Positions 1-11,141 are shown, counted from the stretch's first letter. The stretch: 64,000 bases of DNA from Parahaliea aestuarii (GCF_008064635.1 NZ_VRYZ01000002.1:186001-250000), one strand, 5' to 3'. The notes: generated from the sequence alone by a model not told the origin. Numbers and translations are program-made.

Positions 1-412
1 CGCCGGCTTCGCCGCCCTGGTACTGCGTGTGCCCGTGGGCATCATCCTGGCCGCCCACGGTGCCCAGAAACTGTTTGGCGCCTTTGGCGGATACGGCCTG
101 GAAGGCACCGGCCAATGGATGTCCAGCATTGGCCTGGAACCCGGCTACCTGATGGCACTGCTGGCCGGCAGCGCCGAGTTCTTTGGCGGGCTGGCGCTGA
201 TCATCGGCCTGCTGACCCGCCCGGCAGCGCTGGTTTCGGCCTTTACCATGGTGGTCGCCATCTTCGCTGTGCATTTCGAAGGCGGGCTGTTCATGAGCAA
301 CAACGGCTACGAGTTCGCACTGGCCCTGCTGGCGGCGACGACAGCGCTGGCGATTCAGGGCGGCGGCCGATTCGCAGTGGACAATCTCCTTCTGTCACAA
401 TCGGCGCGCTAG
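1..412 (+). CDS. DoxX family membrane protein (5' end cut by window)
   Basis: The reading frame is open from base 2 to the stop at 410-412 and shows 136 residues; the true start lies before the window, and the GTG at 29 is only an internal valine. The protein is almost entirely hydrophobic, with about four membrane segments. It carries the DoxX signature of a glycine-rich AHGAQKLFG stretch near the visible start and a helix of the AGSAEFFGGLALIIGLLTRPAA type. DoxX proteins are small inner-membrane proteins linked to thiol or quinone redox chemistry, but no specific substrate can be read here. A dioxygenase gene follows 68 bases downstream on the same strand. Confidence 0.85.
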   Translation, partial: AGFAALVLRVPVGIILAAHGAQKLFGAFGGYGLEGTGQWMSSIGLEPGYLMALLAGSAEFFGGLALIIGLLTRPAALVSAFTMVVAIFAVHFEGGLFMSNNGYEFALALLAATTALAIQGGGRFAVDNLLLSQSAR

Positions 413-480
413 ACCAGCGCCAACGCAGCACTGCCTGGCCTGTCGCCCTGATTGCCCAACCTGATAGAGAACCGCGCAGC

Positions 481-1296
481 ATGAAACACACCGACATCCT
501 GTTTATCTCCCACGGCGGCGGCCCGCTGCCGCTGCTGGGCGAGCCGGGGCACCAGAGACTGGTGCGCGATCTCCAGGCCCTGGGCCGGGATCTCCCGCGG
601 CCCGACGCCATCCTGGTGATCAGCGCCCACTGGGAGGCGCCGCAGGCGACCATCAGCGCCGCCGCAGAGCCGGAGCTGCTCTACGACTACTACGGTTTCC
701 CCAGCGAGAGCTACGACATTGCCTACCCCTGCCCCGGCCAGCCGCGCCTGGCGCAGGCCGTTGCCGATACCCTCGCCGACGCCGGCCTGGCCAGCGCCCT
801 GGAACACCGGCGCGGGCTGGACCACGGTGTGTTCGTGCCGCTCAAGCTCATGTACCCGGCGGCGGATATTCCCGTACTGCAGCTGTCTCTGCTGGCCAGT
901 CTCGATGCCGCGGCTCACATCCGGTTCGGTCGCGCCCTGCGCCAGCTGCCCTTCGAGGGGCGCCTGCTGGTGCTCGGCTCCGGTTTCACCTTCCACAACA
1001 TGCGCTCCTTTGCCGACGGCAGCGACCCGTCCCGGGAGTCGCGCATCCAGGCGTTCTCCGACTGGCTACAGCAGACCTGCTGCGACACCTCGCTGGGTGA
1101 AACACAGCGGGAGGAAAAACTGGCGAACTGGCTGCAAGCGCCACACGCCCGTTTCTGCCATCCGCGGGAAGAACACCTGCTGCCCCTGCACGTCTGCGCC
1201 GGACTCGCCGGCCGCGCGGCCGACTGGCACCTGGCCAGCGAGGTGATGCACACTCGCGCGGACCTCTACCGCTGGTCGGAGGGAAATAGCGCGTGA
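481..1296 (+). CDS. ygiD: LigB/DODA-type extradiol dioxygenase (4,5-DOPA dioxygenase family)
   Basis: 271 residues, about the family size. It belongs to the class III extradiol ring-cleavage dioxygenases (YgiD/DODA group), which open catechol rings using one active-site metal. Visible ligand and active-site motifs are SHGGGPLP near residue 10, SAHWEAP near residue 50, LDHGVFVPL near residue 115 and GSGFTFHN near residue 170. The frame is open far upstream, but the ATG at 481 begins exactly at the conserved N-terminus (MKHTDILFISHGGG), so I start there. The stop overlaps the GTG of the Nudix gene by 4 bases, which suggests coupling. The physiological substrate is not known from sequence. Confidence 0.9.
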   Translation: MKHTDILFISHGGGPLPLLGEPGHQRLVRDLQALGRDLPRPDAILVISAHWEAPQATISAAAEPELLYDYYGFPSESYDIAYPCPGQPRLAQAVADTLADAGLASALEHRRGLDHGVFVPLKLMYPAADIPVLQLSLLASLDAAAHIRFGRALRQLPFEGRLLVLGSGFTFHNMRSFADGSDPSRESRIQAFSDWLQQTCCDTSLGETQREEKLANWLQAPHARFCHPREEHLLPLHVCAGLAGRAADWHLASEVMHTRADLYRWSEGNSA

Positions 1297-1748
1297 GTGA
1301 CAACTGGCCTCCCCATATCACCGTGGCCACAGTGGTCGAGAACCAGGGCCGCTACCTGTTGGTGGAAGAACGCGACAAGGTGACCGGCGCGCTGGTATTC
1401 AACCAGCCCGCCGGCCATCTGGAAGCGGGCGAAAGCCTGTTCGACGCCGCACGGCGCGAAACCCTGGAGGAAAGCGGCTGGGAAGTGGAGCTGCTGGGCC
1501 TGTTGGGCTGGGCCCTGTACACCGCGCCCTCCAATGGCGTCACCTACTATCGCAGCACCTTTCTCGCCCGGCCGCTTCGCGAGCGGGAAGGTGCGGTACT
1601 GGATGCGGACATCCTCGCCACCCACTGGTTCGACTACGGGGAAATCCTCGCCAAGTCTGCTAGAATGCGCAGCCCTTTGGTGCTCGCGGCGGTGGAACAG
1701 GCCCGCAGCGGCACCCTGTACCCGCTGGACGCACTACAACACCTATGA
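1293..1748 (+). CDS. nudJ: Nudix phosphatase NudJ
   Basis: 151 residues, with the complete Nudix box from about residue 41 (GHLEAGE...[10 protein letters not shown]) that binds Mg and pyrophosphate. NudJ hydrolyses nucleoside tri- and diphosphates and thiamine pyrophosphate-type substrates in the cytoplasm. It starts with GTG inside the end of the dioxygenase gene and overlaps mnmA by 4 bases (ATGA). The nudJ-mnmA-hflD-purB order is the conserved gammaproteobacterial arrangement, which supports the NudJ assignment over a generic Nudix call. Confidence 0.93.
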   Translation: MSDNWPPHITVATVVENQGRYLLVEERDKVTGALVFNQPAGHLEAGESLFDAARRETLEESGWEVELLGLLGWALYTAPSNGVTYYRSTFLARPLREREGAVLDADILATHWFDYGEILAKSARMRSPLVLAAVEQARSGTLYPLDALQHL

Positions 1749-2833
1749 GCAAGGCCTCTACCAAAGTCATCGTCGGCATGTCCGGTGGTGTCGACTCCTC
1801 TGTATCCGCACTGTTGCTGAAGGAACAGGGCTATACCGTGGAAGGCCTGTTCATGAAGAACTGGGACGAGGACGACGGCACCGAGTACTGCACCGCGAAA
1901 GAAGATTTTGCCGACGCCCAGGCGGTGGCGGACAAACTCGGCATCCCCCTGCACGGCGCCAATTTCGCCGCCGAGTACTGGGACAATGTGTTCGAGCACT
2001 TCCTCGCCGAATACCGTGCCGGGCGGACTCCCAACCCGGACATCCTCTGCAACCGCGAAATCAAGTTCAAGGCCTTCCTCGACTACGCCCTGATGCTGGG
2101 GGCGGACCTGATCGCCACCGGCCACTACACCCGCCGCGGTGAGTACGCCGGCAAGGCCACGCTGCTGAAGGGGCTGGACCCGAACAAGGACCAGAGCTAC
2201 TTCCTGCACGCGGTGGGCCACCAGGAGTTGAACAAGACCCTGTTCCCGGTGGGTGAAATCGAAAAACCCGAGGTGCGCGCGCTGGCGGAAAAATACAACC
2301 TGGCGACAGCGAAGAAAAAAGACTCAACCGGTATCTGCTTTATCGGCGAGCGCCGCTTCAGCGACTTCCTGAAGCAGTACCTGCCCGCCCAGCCCGGGGA
2401 GATCCACAGTCTCGATGGCGAAACGCTGGGCCGCCACCAGGGCCTGATGTACCACACCATCGGCCAGCGCCAGGGCCTCGGCATCGGCGGCCGCGCCGAC
2501 GCCGCAGATGCCCCCTGGTACGTGGTCGACAAAGACCTCGCCAACAATGTGCTGCTGGTGGCCCAGGGCAACGACCACCCGGCCCTGTTCAAATCCACCC
2601 TGTATACGGGCGACATTTACTGGGTTGCCGGCGAGCCGCCGGCCCTGCCGGCCGGGCTCAGCGCCAAGGTACGCTACCGCCAGGCGGACCAGGAGTGCAC
2701 CCTGCATCGCGATGGCGAAGGCTACCGCGTGCTGTTCGACGAGCCACAGCGCGCCATCACCCCCGGCCAGTCCGTGGTGTTCTACGACGGCGAGCGCTGC
2801 CTGGGTGGCGGCGTCATCGAGCGGGCCGCCTGA
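1745..2833 (+). CDS. mnmA: tRNA-specific 2-thiouridylase MnmA
   Basis: 362 residues, typical length. MnmA adenylates and then thiolates C2 of the wobble uridine in tRNA Lys, Glu and Gln, receiving sulfur from the TusE relay. Seen: the PP-loop [12 protein letters not shown] at residues 11-22, the catalytic cysteine in [11 protein letters not shown] near 102 and the persulfide cysteine in [12 protein letters not shown] near 199, followed by the C-terminal beta-barrel domains. The start overlaps nudJ (ATGA) and the stop overlaps hflD (TGATG), so the three are probably translated from one message. Confidence 0.98.
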   Translation: MSKASTKVIVGMSGGVDSSVSALLLKEQGYTVEGLFMKNWDEDDGTEYCTAKEDFADAQAVADKLGIPLHGANFAAEYWDNVFEHFLAEYRAGRTPNPDILCNREIKFKAFLDYALMLGADLIATGHYTRRGEYAGKATLLKGLDPNKDQSYFLHAVGHQELNKTLFPVGEIEKPEVRALAEKYNLATAKKKDSTGICFIGERRFSDFLKQYLPAQPGEIHSLDGETLGRHQGLMYHTIGQRQGLGIGGRADAADAPWYVVDKDLANNVLLVAQGNDHPALFKSTLYTGDIYWVAGEPPALPAGLSAKVRYRQADQECTLHRDGEGYRVLFDEPQRAITPGQSVVFYDGERCLGGGVIERAA

Positions 2834-3465
2834 TGGCCCGCAGCCCGCTGGAACAGCAGACCATTGCCCTGGCCGGCGTCGTGCAGGCGGCGCGCATCGT
2901 CGACCAGGTGTCGCGCACCGGCAGCTACCCGCCAGAGTTTCTCGAGTCCTCGATTCACAGCCTGTTCAAGTTCGATGCCGAGGGCGTGGAGGATGTGTTT
3001 GGTGGCGTGGAGGGGGTGCGCCTGGGTCTGCAGAACCTGGCCGCTCTACTGGCCAACCAGAAGGAAGCGGAAAACCGCGAACTGGTGCGCTACGTCTTCG
3101 CCCTGCTCTACCTGGAAGGCAAGTTCAGTTCCGACCCGGCCATGATGCAGGTGGTGCGCTCGCGCCTGGAGCACGCCAGTTTCCGCGCCGAGCACTTTGC
3201 CGGCCACGTACACGACGTCTGCCACAGTATCTCGGGGGTCTACCAGGATACGCTCAGCAAGCTGAAATTCCGCATCAAGGTCAGCGGCAGCGCCCAGCAC
3301 CTGCAGGACAGTCGCAACGCGGACATCATCCGCGCCCTGCTGCTGGCCGGTATTCGCTCCGGCTTCCTGTGGCGCCAGATGGGCGGGCGCCGCTGGAAAC
3401 TGCTGTTCCAGCGCAAGGCCCTGCTGCACTGCGCCCAGCAGCTGTCCCGTACCTCCGGCGTGTAA
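2833..3465 (+). CDS. hflD: High-frequency lysogenisation protein HflD homolog
   Basis: 210 residues, the usual size. HflD is an all-helical inner-membrane-associated protein best known for binding lambda CII in E. coli; its housekeeping role is unclear. Recognised from the N-terminus (QQTIALAGVVQAARIVDQVSR), the conserved KFDAEGVEDVFGG segment and its fixed place between mnmA and purB. The ATG at 2833 shares one base with the mnmA stop. The frame is open further upstream inside mnmA, but that extension has no family match. Confidence 0.95.
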   Translation: MARSPLEQQTIALAGVVQAARIVDQVSRTGSYPPEFLESSIHSLFKFDAEGVEDVFGGVEGVRLGLQNLAALLANQKEAENRELVRYVFALLYLEGKFSSDPAMMQVVRSRLEHASFRAEHFAGHVHDVCHSISGVYQDTLSKLKFRIKVSGSAQHLQDSRNADIIRALLLAGIRSGFLWRQMGGRRWKLLFQRKALLHCAQQLSRTSGV

Positions 3466-3486
3466 AAGCGCACCACCCTGGTGTAA

Positions 3487-5010
<1,524 letters not shown>

Positions 5011-5011
5011 A

Positions 5012-6142
5012 TTGCCCCCGGCCGACAGCCTGACCCTGCCCGTTGATCCCGGGCACTTCCTCGCTGAGTACTGGCAGCGCAGGCCGCTGCTGGTGCGCAA
5101 CGCCATTGCGGGTTTCCAGCCGCCGATAGACGCCGATGAACTGGCCGGACTGGCGATGGAGGCGGAGATAGAGTCGCGCATTGTCGAGGAGGCCGACGGC
5201 CGCTGGCGCCTGAGCCACGGGCCTTTTGTGGAGCAGGACTTCCAGCGATCCGGCCCCTGGAGCCTGCTGGTGCAGGCCGTGGACCAGTTCATTCCCGACG
5301 TGGCAGCGCTGCGGCAACTCGCCGCGTTTATCCCGCAGTGGCGGGCCGACGACGTAATGGTGAGCTACGCCAGCGACGGCGGCAGCGTGGGCCCGCACTT
5401 CGACTACTACGATGTCTTCCTGCTGCAGGGGCACGGCGAGCGTCTGTGGCGCCTGGGGCAGCACTGCGATGGCAACAGCCCCCTGCTGGCCGACAGCGAC
5501 CTGCGCATCCTGCGCGACTTTCACTGCGAACAGGAATACCTGCTCGGCCCGGGCGACCTGCTGTACGTACCGCCCGGCCTGGCGCACTGGGGCATCGCCC
5601 GGGGCGAGTGCACCACCTTCTCCATCGGCTTTCGTGCGCCGGCCCGGCGCGACCTGCTGGCCCGCCTTGCCGACGAAGTGCTCGACAATAGCGACGGCGA
5701 TATCCTGCTGGCCGACCCCGGGCGGGCGCCGGCGGCGCGCGCCGGGGAAATCAGCGCTGCGGATATCGACGGTGCCCGCCGGCAGGCGCTGGCCCTGTTG
5801 CAGGCCGAGTGCGCGCCCCGCTGGTTTGGCGAGCTGGTCACCGAACCGCGTTACAGCATCGAGGCCACCAGCGTAGATAGCGATGACCTCGCCGCACTGT
5901 TCGACGGCGCGGCCCTGCTCTGCCGCGATGACAGCGGCCGACTGGCCTGGGCCGAACAGCGCGGTCAGCTCCATGTCTTTGCCAACGGCGCCAGCTTCAC
6001 CACAGAACTGGATTTGCTGCCCTGGCTTGAGGGCCTCTGCGCGCGCGATGAAGCAGATTGCAAAGGCCTTGACGCCGACCACCCGGCTGCGTCTGAATTA
6101 CTGACATTTCTTATCGAGAGTGGAGCGACCTATGTCGAATGA
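5012..6142 (+). CDS. roxA: Ribosomal protein uL16 3-hydroxylase (JmjC/cupin)
   Basis: 376 residues. RoxA (YcfD) is a Fe(II)/2-oxoglutarate oxygenase that hydroxylates an arginine of ribosomal protein L16. The JmjC double-stranded beta-helix is visible, with iron ligands in GPHFDYYDVF (H and D) and the later histidine in VPPGLAHWGIA near residue 190, followed by the RoxA C-terminal dimerisation/winged-helix part. The first possible start is a TTG at 5012, one base after the purB stop; no strong ribosome-binding site is visible, so the exact start is uncertain. It overlaps the acetyltransferase gene at its end. Confidence 0.92.
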   Translation: MPPADSLTLPVDPGHFLAEYWQRRPLLVRNAIAGFQPPIDADELAGLAMEAEIESRIVEEADGRWRLSHGPFVEQDFQRSGPWSLLVQAVDQFIPDVAALRQLAAFIPQWRADDVMVSYASDGGSVGPHFDYYDVFLLQGHGERLWRLGQHCDGNSPLLADSDLRILRDFHCEQEYLLGPGDLLYVPPGLAHWGIARGECTTFSIGFRAPARRDLLARLADEVLDNSDGDILLADPGRAPAARAGEISAADIDGARRQALALLQAECAPRWFGELVTEPRYSIEATSVDSDDLAALFDGAALLCRDDSGRLAWAEQRGQLHVFANGASFTTELDLLPWLEGLCARDEADCKGLDADHPAASELLTFLIESGATYVE

Positions 6143-6578
6143 ACCGGATGCCATCACCCTGCAGGTGGTGAGCTGGAACGAGGCCTCGAATGCCCTCGGC
6201 AGCCTGCGCCGTACCGTCTTTATCGAAGAACAGGGTGTGCCGCGCGATGTCGAATGGGATGGCCGCGACGCCGAATGCCGCCATGTGCTGGCCCTGCGCG
6301 GCGACCAGCCGGTGGGCTGTGGCCGCCTCATGCCGGATGGCAAAATCGGCCGCATGGCGGTGCTGGCCAGCGAGCGCGGCCGGGGAGTTGGCGCAGCGGT
6401 ACTACAGCGGCTGGTCGAGCTGGCCCGGGAATGCGGCTTTGAGCGGGTCTATGTACACGCCCAGCAGCACGCCGCCCCCTTTTACAGCCGGGCCGGATTC
6501 GTCCCACGCGGCGCCACCTTCGAAGAAGCCGGCATTCCCCACACCACCATGCACCTGGCCCTGACCACCCCGGCATGA
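6132..6578 (+). CDS. GNAT family N-acetyltransferase (YjcF-like)
   Basis: 148 residues. A single GNAT fold with acetyl-CoA binding at about residues 75-95 (GRMAVLASERGRGVGAAVLQ) and the late segment YVHAQQHAAPFYSRAGF. The N-terminal pattern RTVFIEEQGVP and H-V-L-A-L strand place it in the YjcF-like subgroup, whose substrates are mostly unknown. I prefer ATG 6132, preceded by GGAG at the right spacing, to the GTG at 6120. The first 11 bases overlap the end of roxA, and the stop overlaps the next start (ATGA), indicating a coupled pair. Confidence 0.9.
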   Translation: MSNEPDAITLQVVSWNEASNALGSLRRTVFIEEQGVPRDVEWDGRDAECRHVLALRGDQPVGCGRLMPDGKIGRMAVLASERGRGVGAAVLQRLVELARECGFERVYVHAQQHAAPFYSRAGFVPRGATFEEAGIPHTTMHLALTTPA

Positions 6579-7102
6579 GCGGCGCGGGGACGGGGTCTAC
6601 AGGCGCCGGCAACGGCGCTGAAACCGGCTTTGTCGCCGGTATCGACTACCCCTCCCCCTTCGATGACTTCGCCCTGCGACTGGCGGGCAGCGCCCGCCGC
6701 TATCTGTGCCTGCTCAGCCCCCGCCTGGACGCCCGCGTGTTCGACACGCCCGACCTGGTGAGCGCACTCACCGCGCTGGCCCGGCGCAGCCGCCAGACCG
6801 ATATCCGCATTCTGGTGCAGGACGCAAGGCCACTGGTGAAACAGGGTCACCGCCTGTTGCAACTGGCCCGCCGCATGCCCTCGAAGGTACGCCTGCAGGT
6901 ATTGCCGGAACACCCTGAGTGGCCGGGGCACACGCTGGTGATACGGGATCGCGACGGGGTGCTGTACCTGCCACCGGACAGCGAGAGCGGCGGGTTCTTT
7001 GAGCCGGATTCGCGGGCTTCCACGCAAAAGCACCTGGAGCTGTTTGAATCCCTGTGGCGCAGCAGCGCTGCCAGCCCCGAGTTGCGGCGCCTGCACTTGT
7101 AG
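6575..7102 (+). CDS. Uncharacterised PLD-like (DUF7931-type) protein
   Basis: 175 residues. No signal peptide or membrane segment. After a low-complexity glycine/alanine N-terminus (to about residue 20) the sequence has the layout of a half phospholipase-D-like domain without the HKD motif: RYLCLLSPRLDARVFD, then an IRILVQDARPLV strand and THLVIRDRDGVLYLP-like strands. Such proteins commonly sit next to, or are fused with, GNAT acetyltransferases; here the start overlaps the acetyltransferase stop by 4 bases. Function unknown; the pairing suggests a shared substrate. The family name is from memory. Confidence 0.65.
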   Translation: MSGAGTGSTGAGNGAETGFVAGIDYPSPFDDFALRLAGSARRYLCLLSPRLDARVFDTPDLVSALTALARRSRQTDIRILVQDARPLVKQGHRLLQLARRMPSKVRLQVLPEHPEWPGHTLVIRDRDGVLYLPPDSESGGFFEPDSRASTQKHLELFESLWRSSAASPELRRLHL

Positions 7103-7122
7103 CGCTGGCGCGCCTGCGACTC

Positions 7123-7155
7123 CACAATGGGCTCCTGCCTTCGCAGGGGCGACTC
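7123..7155. repeat. REP-like hairpin between convergent genes
   Basis: The motif CTCCTGCCTTCGCAGGGGCGAC folds into a short stem (CTCCTGC/GCAGGGG) with a CTTC loop and resembles widespread REP units. It lies in the 90-base gap between the convergent PLD-like and MATE genes, so it may serve as a transcription end for one or both. There is no T-run. Confidence 0.45.
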
Positions 7156-7192
7156 AGTGCACTGCCCTGCTCGCAGTCGAACCAGCGCAGCC

Positions 7193-8554
7193 CTACTCCG
7201 CCATCACCTTCGCCAGCCGCTCCGGCGAGCGCCAGCGGCTGCCGAACAGGCGCCGCAGGTAAATGGCTGCCAGCATCAACAGCATCGCGACAAAGGCCCA
7301 CCAGCTGGCCATCGGCCCTAGTACCGCCACCTTGATGATGTACACCTGGACCAGCAGCATCAGCACGTGCAACAGCATGGAGGTGTTCATCAGCCAGCGG
7401 GTATCACCGGCGCCACGCAGTACACCGCTGGCGATCAGGATGGCGGCGTCGGCCAGCACATAGGTGGCCAGGCCGATCATCATCTGGCTGCCCAGGGCAA
7501 CAATGACGCTGAAGTCTTCGCCGGGGGTTGCGAATACGTTCATCAACTGCTCCCGGGCGAGGATAAAGAACAGCCCGAGCAAGACCGAATAGCCCACTGC
7601 CAGCAGGAAGGCGGCACTGATCACCTGGTTGGTGCGGGTCATGTCACCGGCCCCCACATAGCGCCCGATCATACTGGTGACAGCGATATTCATGCCGATC
7701 AGCGGTACATAGTTGAGCATGTCCCAGTTGAAGACGATCGCCATGGCGGCGCCCTCGTTAACGCCATAGGACTGGAACAGCAGCAGGAACAGGTTGAAGG
7801 TCCCGGCGCCAACGAAAACTTCGATGCCCGAGGGTAAACCCAACCGCACGTAGCGCAGCGAAATACCGCGGTCAAAATGAAAGGAGCGAAGCACCGAGAA
7901 GCGCTTGCGGTGTATCCGGTTGAAGTAGAACAGGGCGTAGATGGCCACCGAGAAGCCCGTGGCGATCACCGTGCCCAGCGCCGCCCCCTGAATCCCCAGT
8001 TCCGGCAGGCCGAGCTTGCCGAAGATCAGCACATAGCTCAGCGGAACATTCACCAGCACGCCCAGCACATCGGAAATCATCACCACCCGGGTACGGGCGA
8101 TGCCGGAAAAATAGGACGCGATGCAGGTTTTGCTGAGGGCGAGGAAGGAGCCGGCCAGCAGCACGAAGAAATACTGCCGCTCCAGCGCCACCTGGTCCGG
8201 CGCGTGCCCCATCAGGGCAAACAGCTTGGCCGCCTGCCAACCGATAAGCCACAGCAGCGGCTGTACCGCCAGGGCCATGATCACTCCCTGGGTCACGACC
8301 CTGGGGCATTTGTCGAGCTGGCCGGAGCCGAGGTACTGGGCCACCAGTGCGGTGGCGTAGGAAATCACACCCTGGAACAGCGCTATGGTGACGAAGAAGG
8401 TGACGCCCCCGCCGAGGGCGGAGGCGATATGCAGGGCGCCGATCTGCGACATGAACAGTCGGTCGGTAAACACCATGAGCGCAAAGGCGCTCTGGGATAC
8501 CACCATCGGCAGGGCGAGCCGGAACAGCTCCCGCAGTGTCGCAGCTGAAAACAT
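7193..8554 (-). CDS. MATE family multidrug efflux transporter
   Basis: 453 residues with about twelve membrane helices in two similar halves. MATE carriers export cationic drugs or toxic organics in exchange for Na+ or H+. The NorM-type opening (LRELFRLALPMVVSQSAFALMVFTDRLFMSQIG) is clear, and the second half begins near residue 235 with GLPSGIEVFVGAGTFN. The ATG lies three bases after the stop of the upstream DUF885 gene, so the two form an operon. Substrate cannot be predicted. Confidence 0.93.
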   Translation of the reverse strand: MFSAATLRELFRLALPMVVSQSAFALMVFTDRLFMSQIGALHIASALGGGVTFFVTIALFQGVISYATALVAQYLGSGQLDKCPRVVTQGVIMALAVQPLLWLIGWQAAKLFALMGHAPDQVALERQYFFVLLAGSFLALSKTCIASYFSGIARTRVVMISDVLGVLVNVPLSYVLIFGKLGLPELGIQGAALGTVIATGFSVAIYALFYFNRIHRKRFSVLRSFHFDRGISLRYVRLGLPSGIEVFVGAGTFNLFLLLFQSYGVNEGAAMAIVFNWDMLNYVPLIGMNIAVTSMIGRYVGAGDMTRTNQVISAAFLLAVGYSVLLGLFFILAREQLMNVFATPGEDFSVIVALGSQMMIGLATYVLADAAILIASGVLRGAGDTRWLMNTSMLLHVLMLLVQVYIIKVAVLGPMASWWAFVAMLLMLAAIYLRRLFGSRWRSPERLAKVMAE

Positions 8555-8557
8555 CGA

Positions 8558-10360
8558 TCAGACCTGGCTGGCGATCCACTCATCGACGCGGCGCTCGAGG
8601 ATGCCCAGCGGCAGCGAGCCACCGCCCAGTACCAGGTCGTGGTAGGCGCGGATGTCGAACTTGTCGCCCAGCGCGGCCCGCGCCCGCTCGCGCAGTTCGA
8701 GGATCTTCAGCATGCCTACCTTGTAGGAAGTGGCCTGGCCCGGCCACACCAGGTAACGCTGGATTTCCGAACGTACGGAGGTCTCCGGGATGGCGGAGTT
8801 CTCGAGCATGTACTGCACCGCCTGTTCTTCGCTCCAGCCCTTGGCGTGCATGCCGGTATCCACCACCAGGCGGATCGCGCGGAAAATTTCCGCACCCAGG
8901 CGACCGAAGTTGTAATAGGGGTTGTCGTAAACCCCCATCTCCCAGGCCAGCAGCTCCGAGTACAGGGCCCAGCCCTCGCCGTAAGCGGAATACCAGACGT
9001 CGCTACGGAACAGCGGCAGGTCGCTGCGCTCCAGCGCGATGGAGGACTGCATGTGATGGCCCGGATTGCCCTCGTGGTAAGCAGTGGTCTGCAGGTCGGT
9101 GCGGTTGTTGGCGCTCATGTCCGACAGGTGCATGTAGTACACCCCGGGGCGGCTGCCGTCAGCGGTGCCCGTCGAATAGGAGGCGGCCGCGCCATCGCGC
9201 TCGCGGAAAGCTTCCACCCGGCGCACTTCCAGCGAGGCTTTGGGCAGGATGCCGAAGTACTCGGGCAGTTTGTCGGCGATCAGGTCGAGGTAGTGCTCGG
9301 TTTCATCGATGTAAGCCTGGCGGCCGGCATCGGTGTTGGGGTAGTAGAACCGGGCGTCGCTGCGCACAAACTCGAAGAAGGCCGCGAGATCGCCGTCAAA
9401 ACCGACCTCTTTGCGAATCGCTTCCATCTCGCTGCGGATGCGTTTGACTTCCGCCAGGCCGAGTTGATGCACCTGTTCCGCGCTCATGTCCGTCGTCGTG
9501 TAGGAGCGCAGGCGATAGGCGTAGTAGTCCTGCCCACCGGGCAGGCTGGACGCGCCCTGCGGTTCGGCGTCGGTATTGGCCCGGTCCTGCTGCAGCCAGG
9601 CAATCAGCGACCGGTAGGCCGGGGCAACCGCGTCGAGTAACGCCTTCCTGGCCAGTGCGCGCAACTCATCAGCCCTGCTCGCATCGATATCACCGCTGTC
9701 CTGGAGGGCAGCGAGCTTGCCCTGAACATCCGCCCACAGTGCCGCCGCCTCCTCGCTGTCGTCAAAGGGGGCGCCAGTGACCACGCTCTGGCTCTGGTCA
9801 ATCACAATGTCGTAGGCGAAACGCGGGGCGCGAATGCCCTCCTTCGCCGCCAGTTCTACTTGCTCCTGGACCTGGCCGAGCGCTGTGGCAACGCCCTTCA
9901 GGCGGCTGATGTAATCGAGCATGTCCTGCTGGGAGTCCACTGTGTGGTAGTTGATCAGGAACTGGGGCAGGCCAGTGTGAACCGAGCTCATCTGGTTCAG
10001 CAGATAGTGATTGCGTCGCCAGCGCCGGTCCTCCACCGCGCGTTCGGCGCGGTAGGCCCAGTAGTCGTAACTCACCCGGGCATCGGCATCGAGCTGGTCG
10101 CGGTCGAAGGCCGCTTCCATGGCGGCCACGCTGTCCAGGTGCCACTGCAACTCTGCGTCATCGGCGGCTTCGCTGTAGTCATCGAGTTTGTCGTAATCCG
10201 TCTTGCGGCCGAGCTGGGTCTGCTTTTCCGGATGAAAAGCGAGTTCCTCTTCGTAGCGCTCGTCCAGCCATTGCTTAAGGCGCTCGCTTTCACTGGCCGC
10301 TGGCGCTGCCATGGCCGCCAGTGGTGCGAGCAGGAACAGTGCCGCAATCAGGTTGCGCAT
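8558..10360 (-). CDS. Exported DUF885 family protein (putative zinc peptidase)
   Basis: 600 residues. The ATG at 10360 is preceded by AAGGAG and begins a clear signal peptide (MRNLIAALFLLAPLAAMAAPA); the longer frame to 10396 has neither. DUF885 proteins are large helical proteins related to gluzincin/M32-like peptidases. The family zinc motif is visible as YHEGNPGHHMQSS about two-thirds along, with an AYGEGWALYSELL helix after it that supplies the third ligand. Probably periplasmic or outer-membrane-associated peptide degradation; cotranscribed with the MATE gene downstream. Confidence 0.88.
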   Translation of the reverse strand: MRNLIAALFLLAPLAAMAAPAASESERLKQWLDERYEEELAFHPEKQTQLGRKTDYDKLDDYSEAADDAELQWHLDSVAAMEAAFDRDQLDADARVSYDYWAYRAERAVEDRRWRRNHYLLNQMSSVHTGLPQFLINYHTVDSQQDMLDYISRLKGVATALGQVQEQVELAAKEGIRAPRFAYDIVIDQSQSVVTGAPFDDSEEAAALWADVQGKLAALQDSGDIDASRADELRALARKALLDAVAPAYRSLIAWLQQDRANTDAEPQGASSLPGGQDYYAYRLRSYTTTDMSAEQVHQLGLAEVKRIRSEMEAIRKEVGFDGDLAAFFEFVRSDARFYYPNTDAGRQAYIDETEHYLDLIADKLPEYFGILPKASLEVRRVEAFRERDGAAASYSTGTADGSRPGVYYMHLSDMSANNRTDLQTTAYHEGNPGHHMQSSIALERSDLPLFRSDVWYSAYGEGWALYSELLAWEMGVYDNPYYNFGRLGAEIFRAIRLVVDTGMHAKGWSEEQAVQYMLENSAIPETSVRSEIQRYLVWPGQATSYKVGMLKILELRERARAALGDKFDIRAYHDLVLGGGSLPLGILERRVDEWIASQV

Positions 10361-10536
10361 GTTGTGACTCCTTGGGTAGATTGAGGCGAAGCGCAACAGC
10401 GGGCGGCGCCTCCAGGTCTTTGGGCCGGGCGGTACAATAAGCAGCTCCCGAACAGGCCGGCTATTATAGGGGCAGGAAGGCGAGATTTCAGCGCCGCAAA
10501 GCCATTTACCTTAAAGACCGGAATCGACGACAGACA

Positions 10537-11141
10537 ATGAAAAAAAACACGGGGGAACGGCCGCCTTTACACTTCTGGCTGCGCGCACCCTTCTCGCTCT
10601 GCCTGCTGCTAAGCGGCACCGCTGGCCAGGCCCAGGACAACTCCGGCATAGATTTTCGCGAGCTCGGACAGGGCTACGCCAGCCTCATCAGCTTTGCCGC
10701 CGAACCGGAGATTTCCGTCTCCGGCTTCATGATTGAAAGCGACAATCCCGATGATGCGATTGGCCGCATCACCTGGGCCTGATGTACCGCGACCACTGGC
10801 ACGCGCTGAAAGTGCGCGCCAGCACCCACTACGTCTACAGCTATGTCGAGAGCTTTAACGAGTCCAGTGGCTTCCCAAGCTTCAATGCCAGCACCGGGAG
10901 TCTGTCAGCCAAGATCGATGTGGCACAGCCCCTCTCCGTGACGGTGGGCGATTATCCGCTGTACCTGATCGGCCACGCCGCCGCCACCAGCTTTACCGGT
11001 CCCGGGCGGGACCAGCTCGGCTTTGACCACTTCTACGAACTGGGCGTGGCACTGGGCTATCGCCAGGTCGCCCTGGGACTGCAGGCGGTGCTGGGGCCGG
11101 ATGTGGATGGCCTCACCATCACCCTTGATTACGGCTTCTAG
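10537..11141 (+). pseudogene. Exported envelope protein, probably frameshifted
   Basis: Two abutting frames appear to be one gene. 10537-10782 encodes 81 residues with an N-terminal basic/hydrophobic signal peptide ending near GTAGQAQ. 10782-11141 encodes 119 residues in the next frame, rich in alternating beta-strand pattern (ASTHYVYSYVESF, YPLYLIGHAAATSF) and ending LDYGF, as an outer-membrane barrel would. The junction is TGGGCCTGATG: removing one base joins TW to LMYRDHW without a stop. Alternatives are two coupled genes (TGATG) or a sequencing error. Family not recognised. Confidence 0.55.

Noticed and set aside
115-480. Upstream extension of the dioxygenase frame
   Set aside because: It overlaps the DoxX gene, has arginine/glycine shadow composition, and the conserved N-terminus begins at 481.
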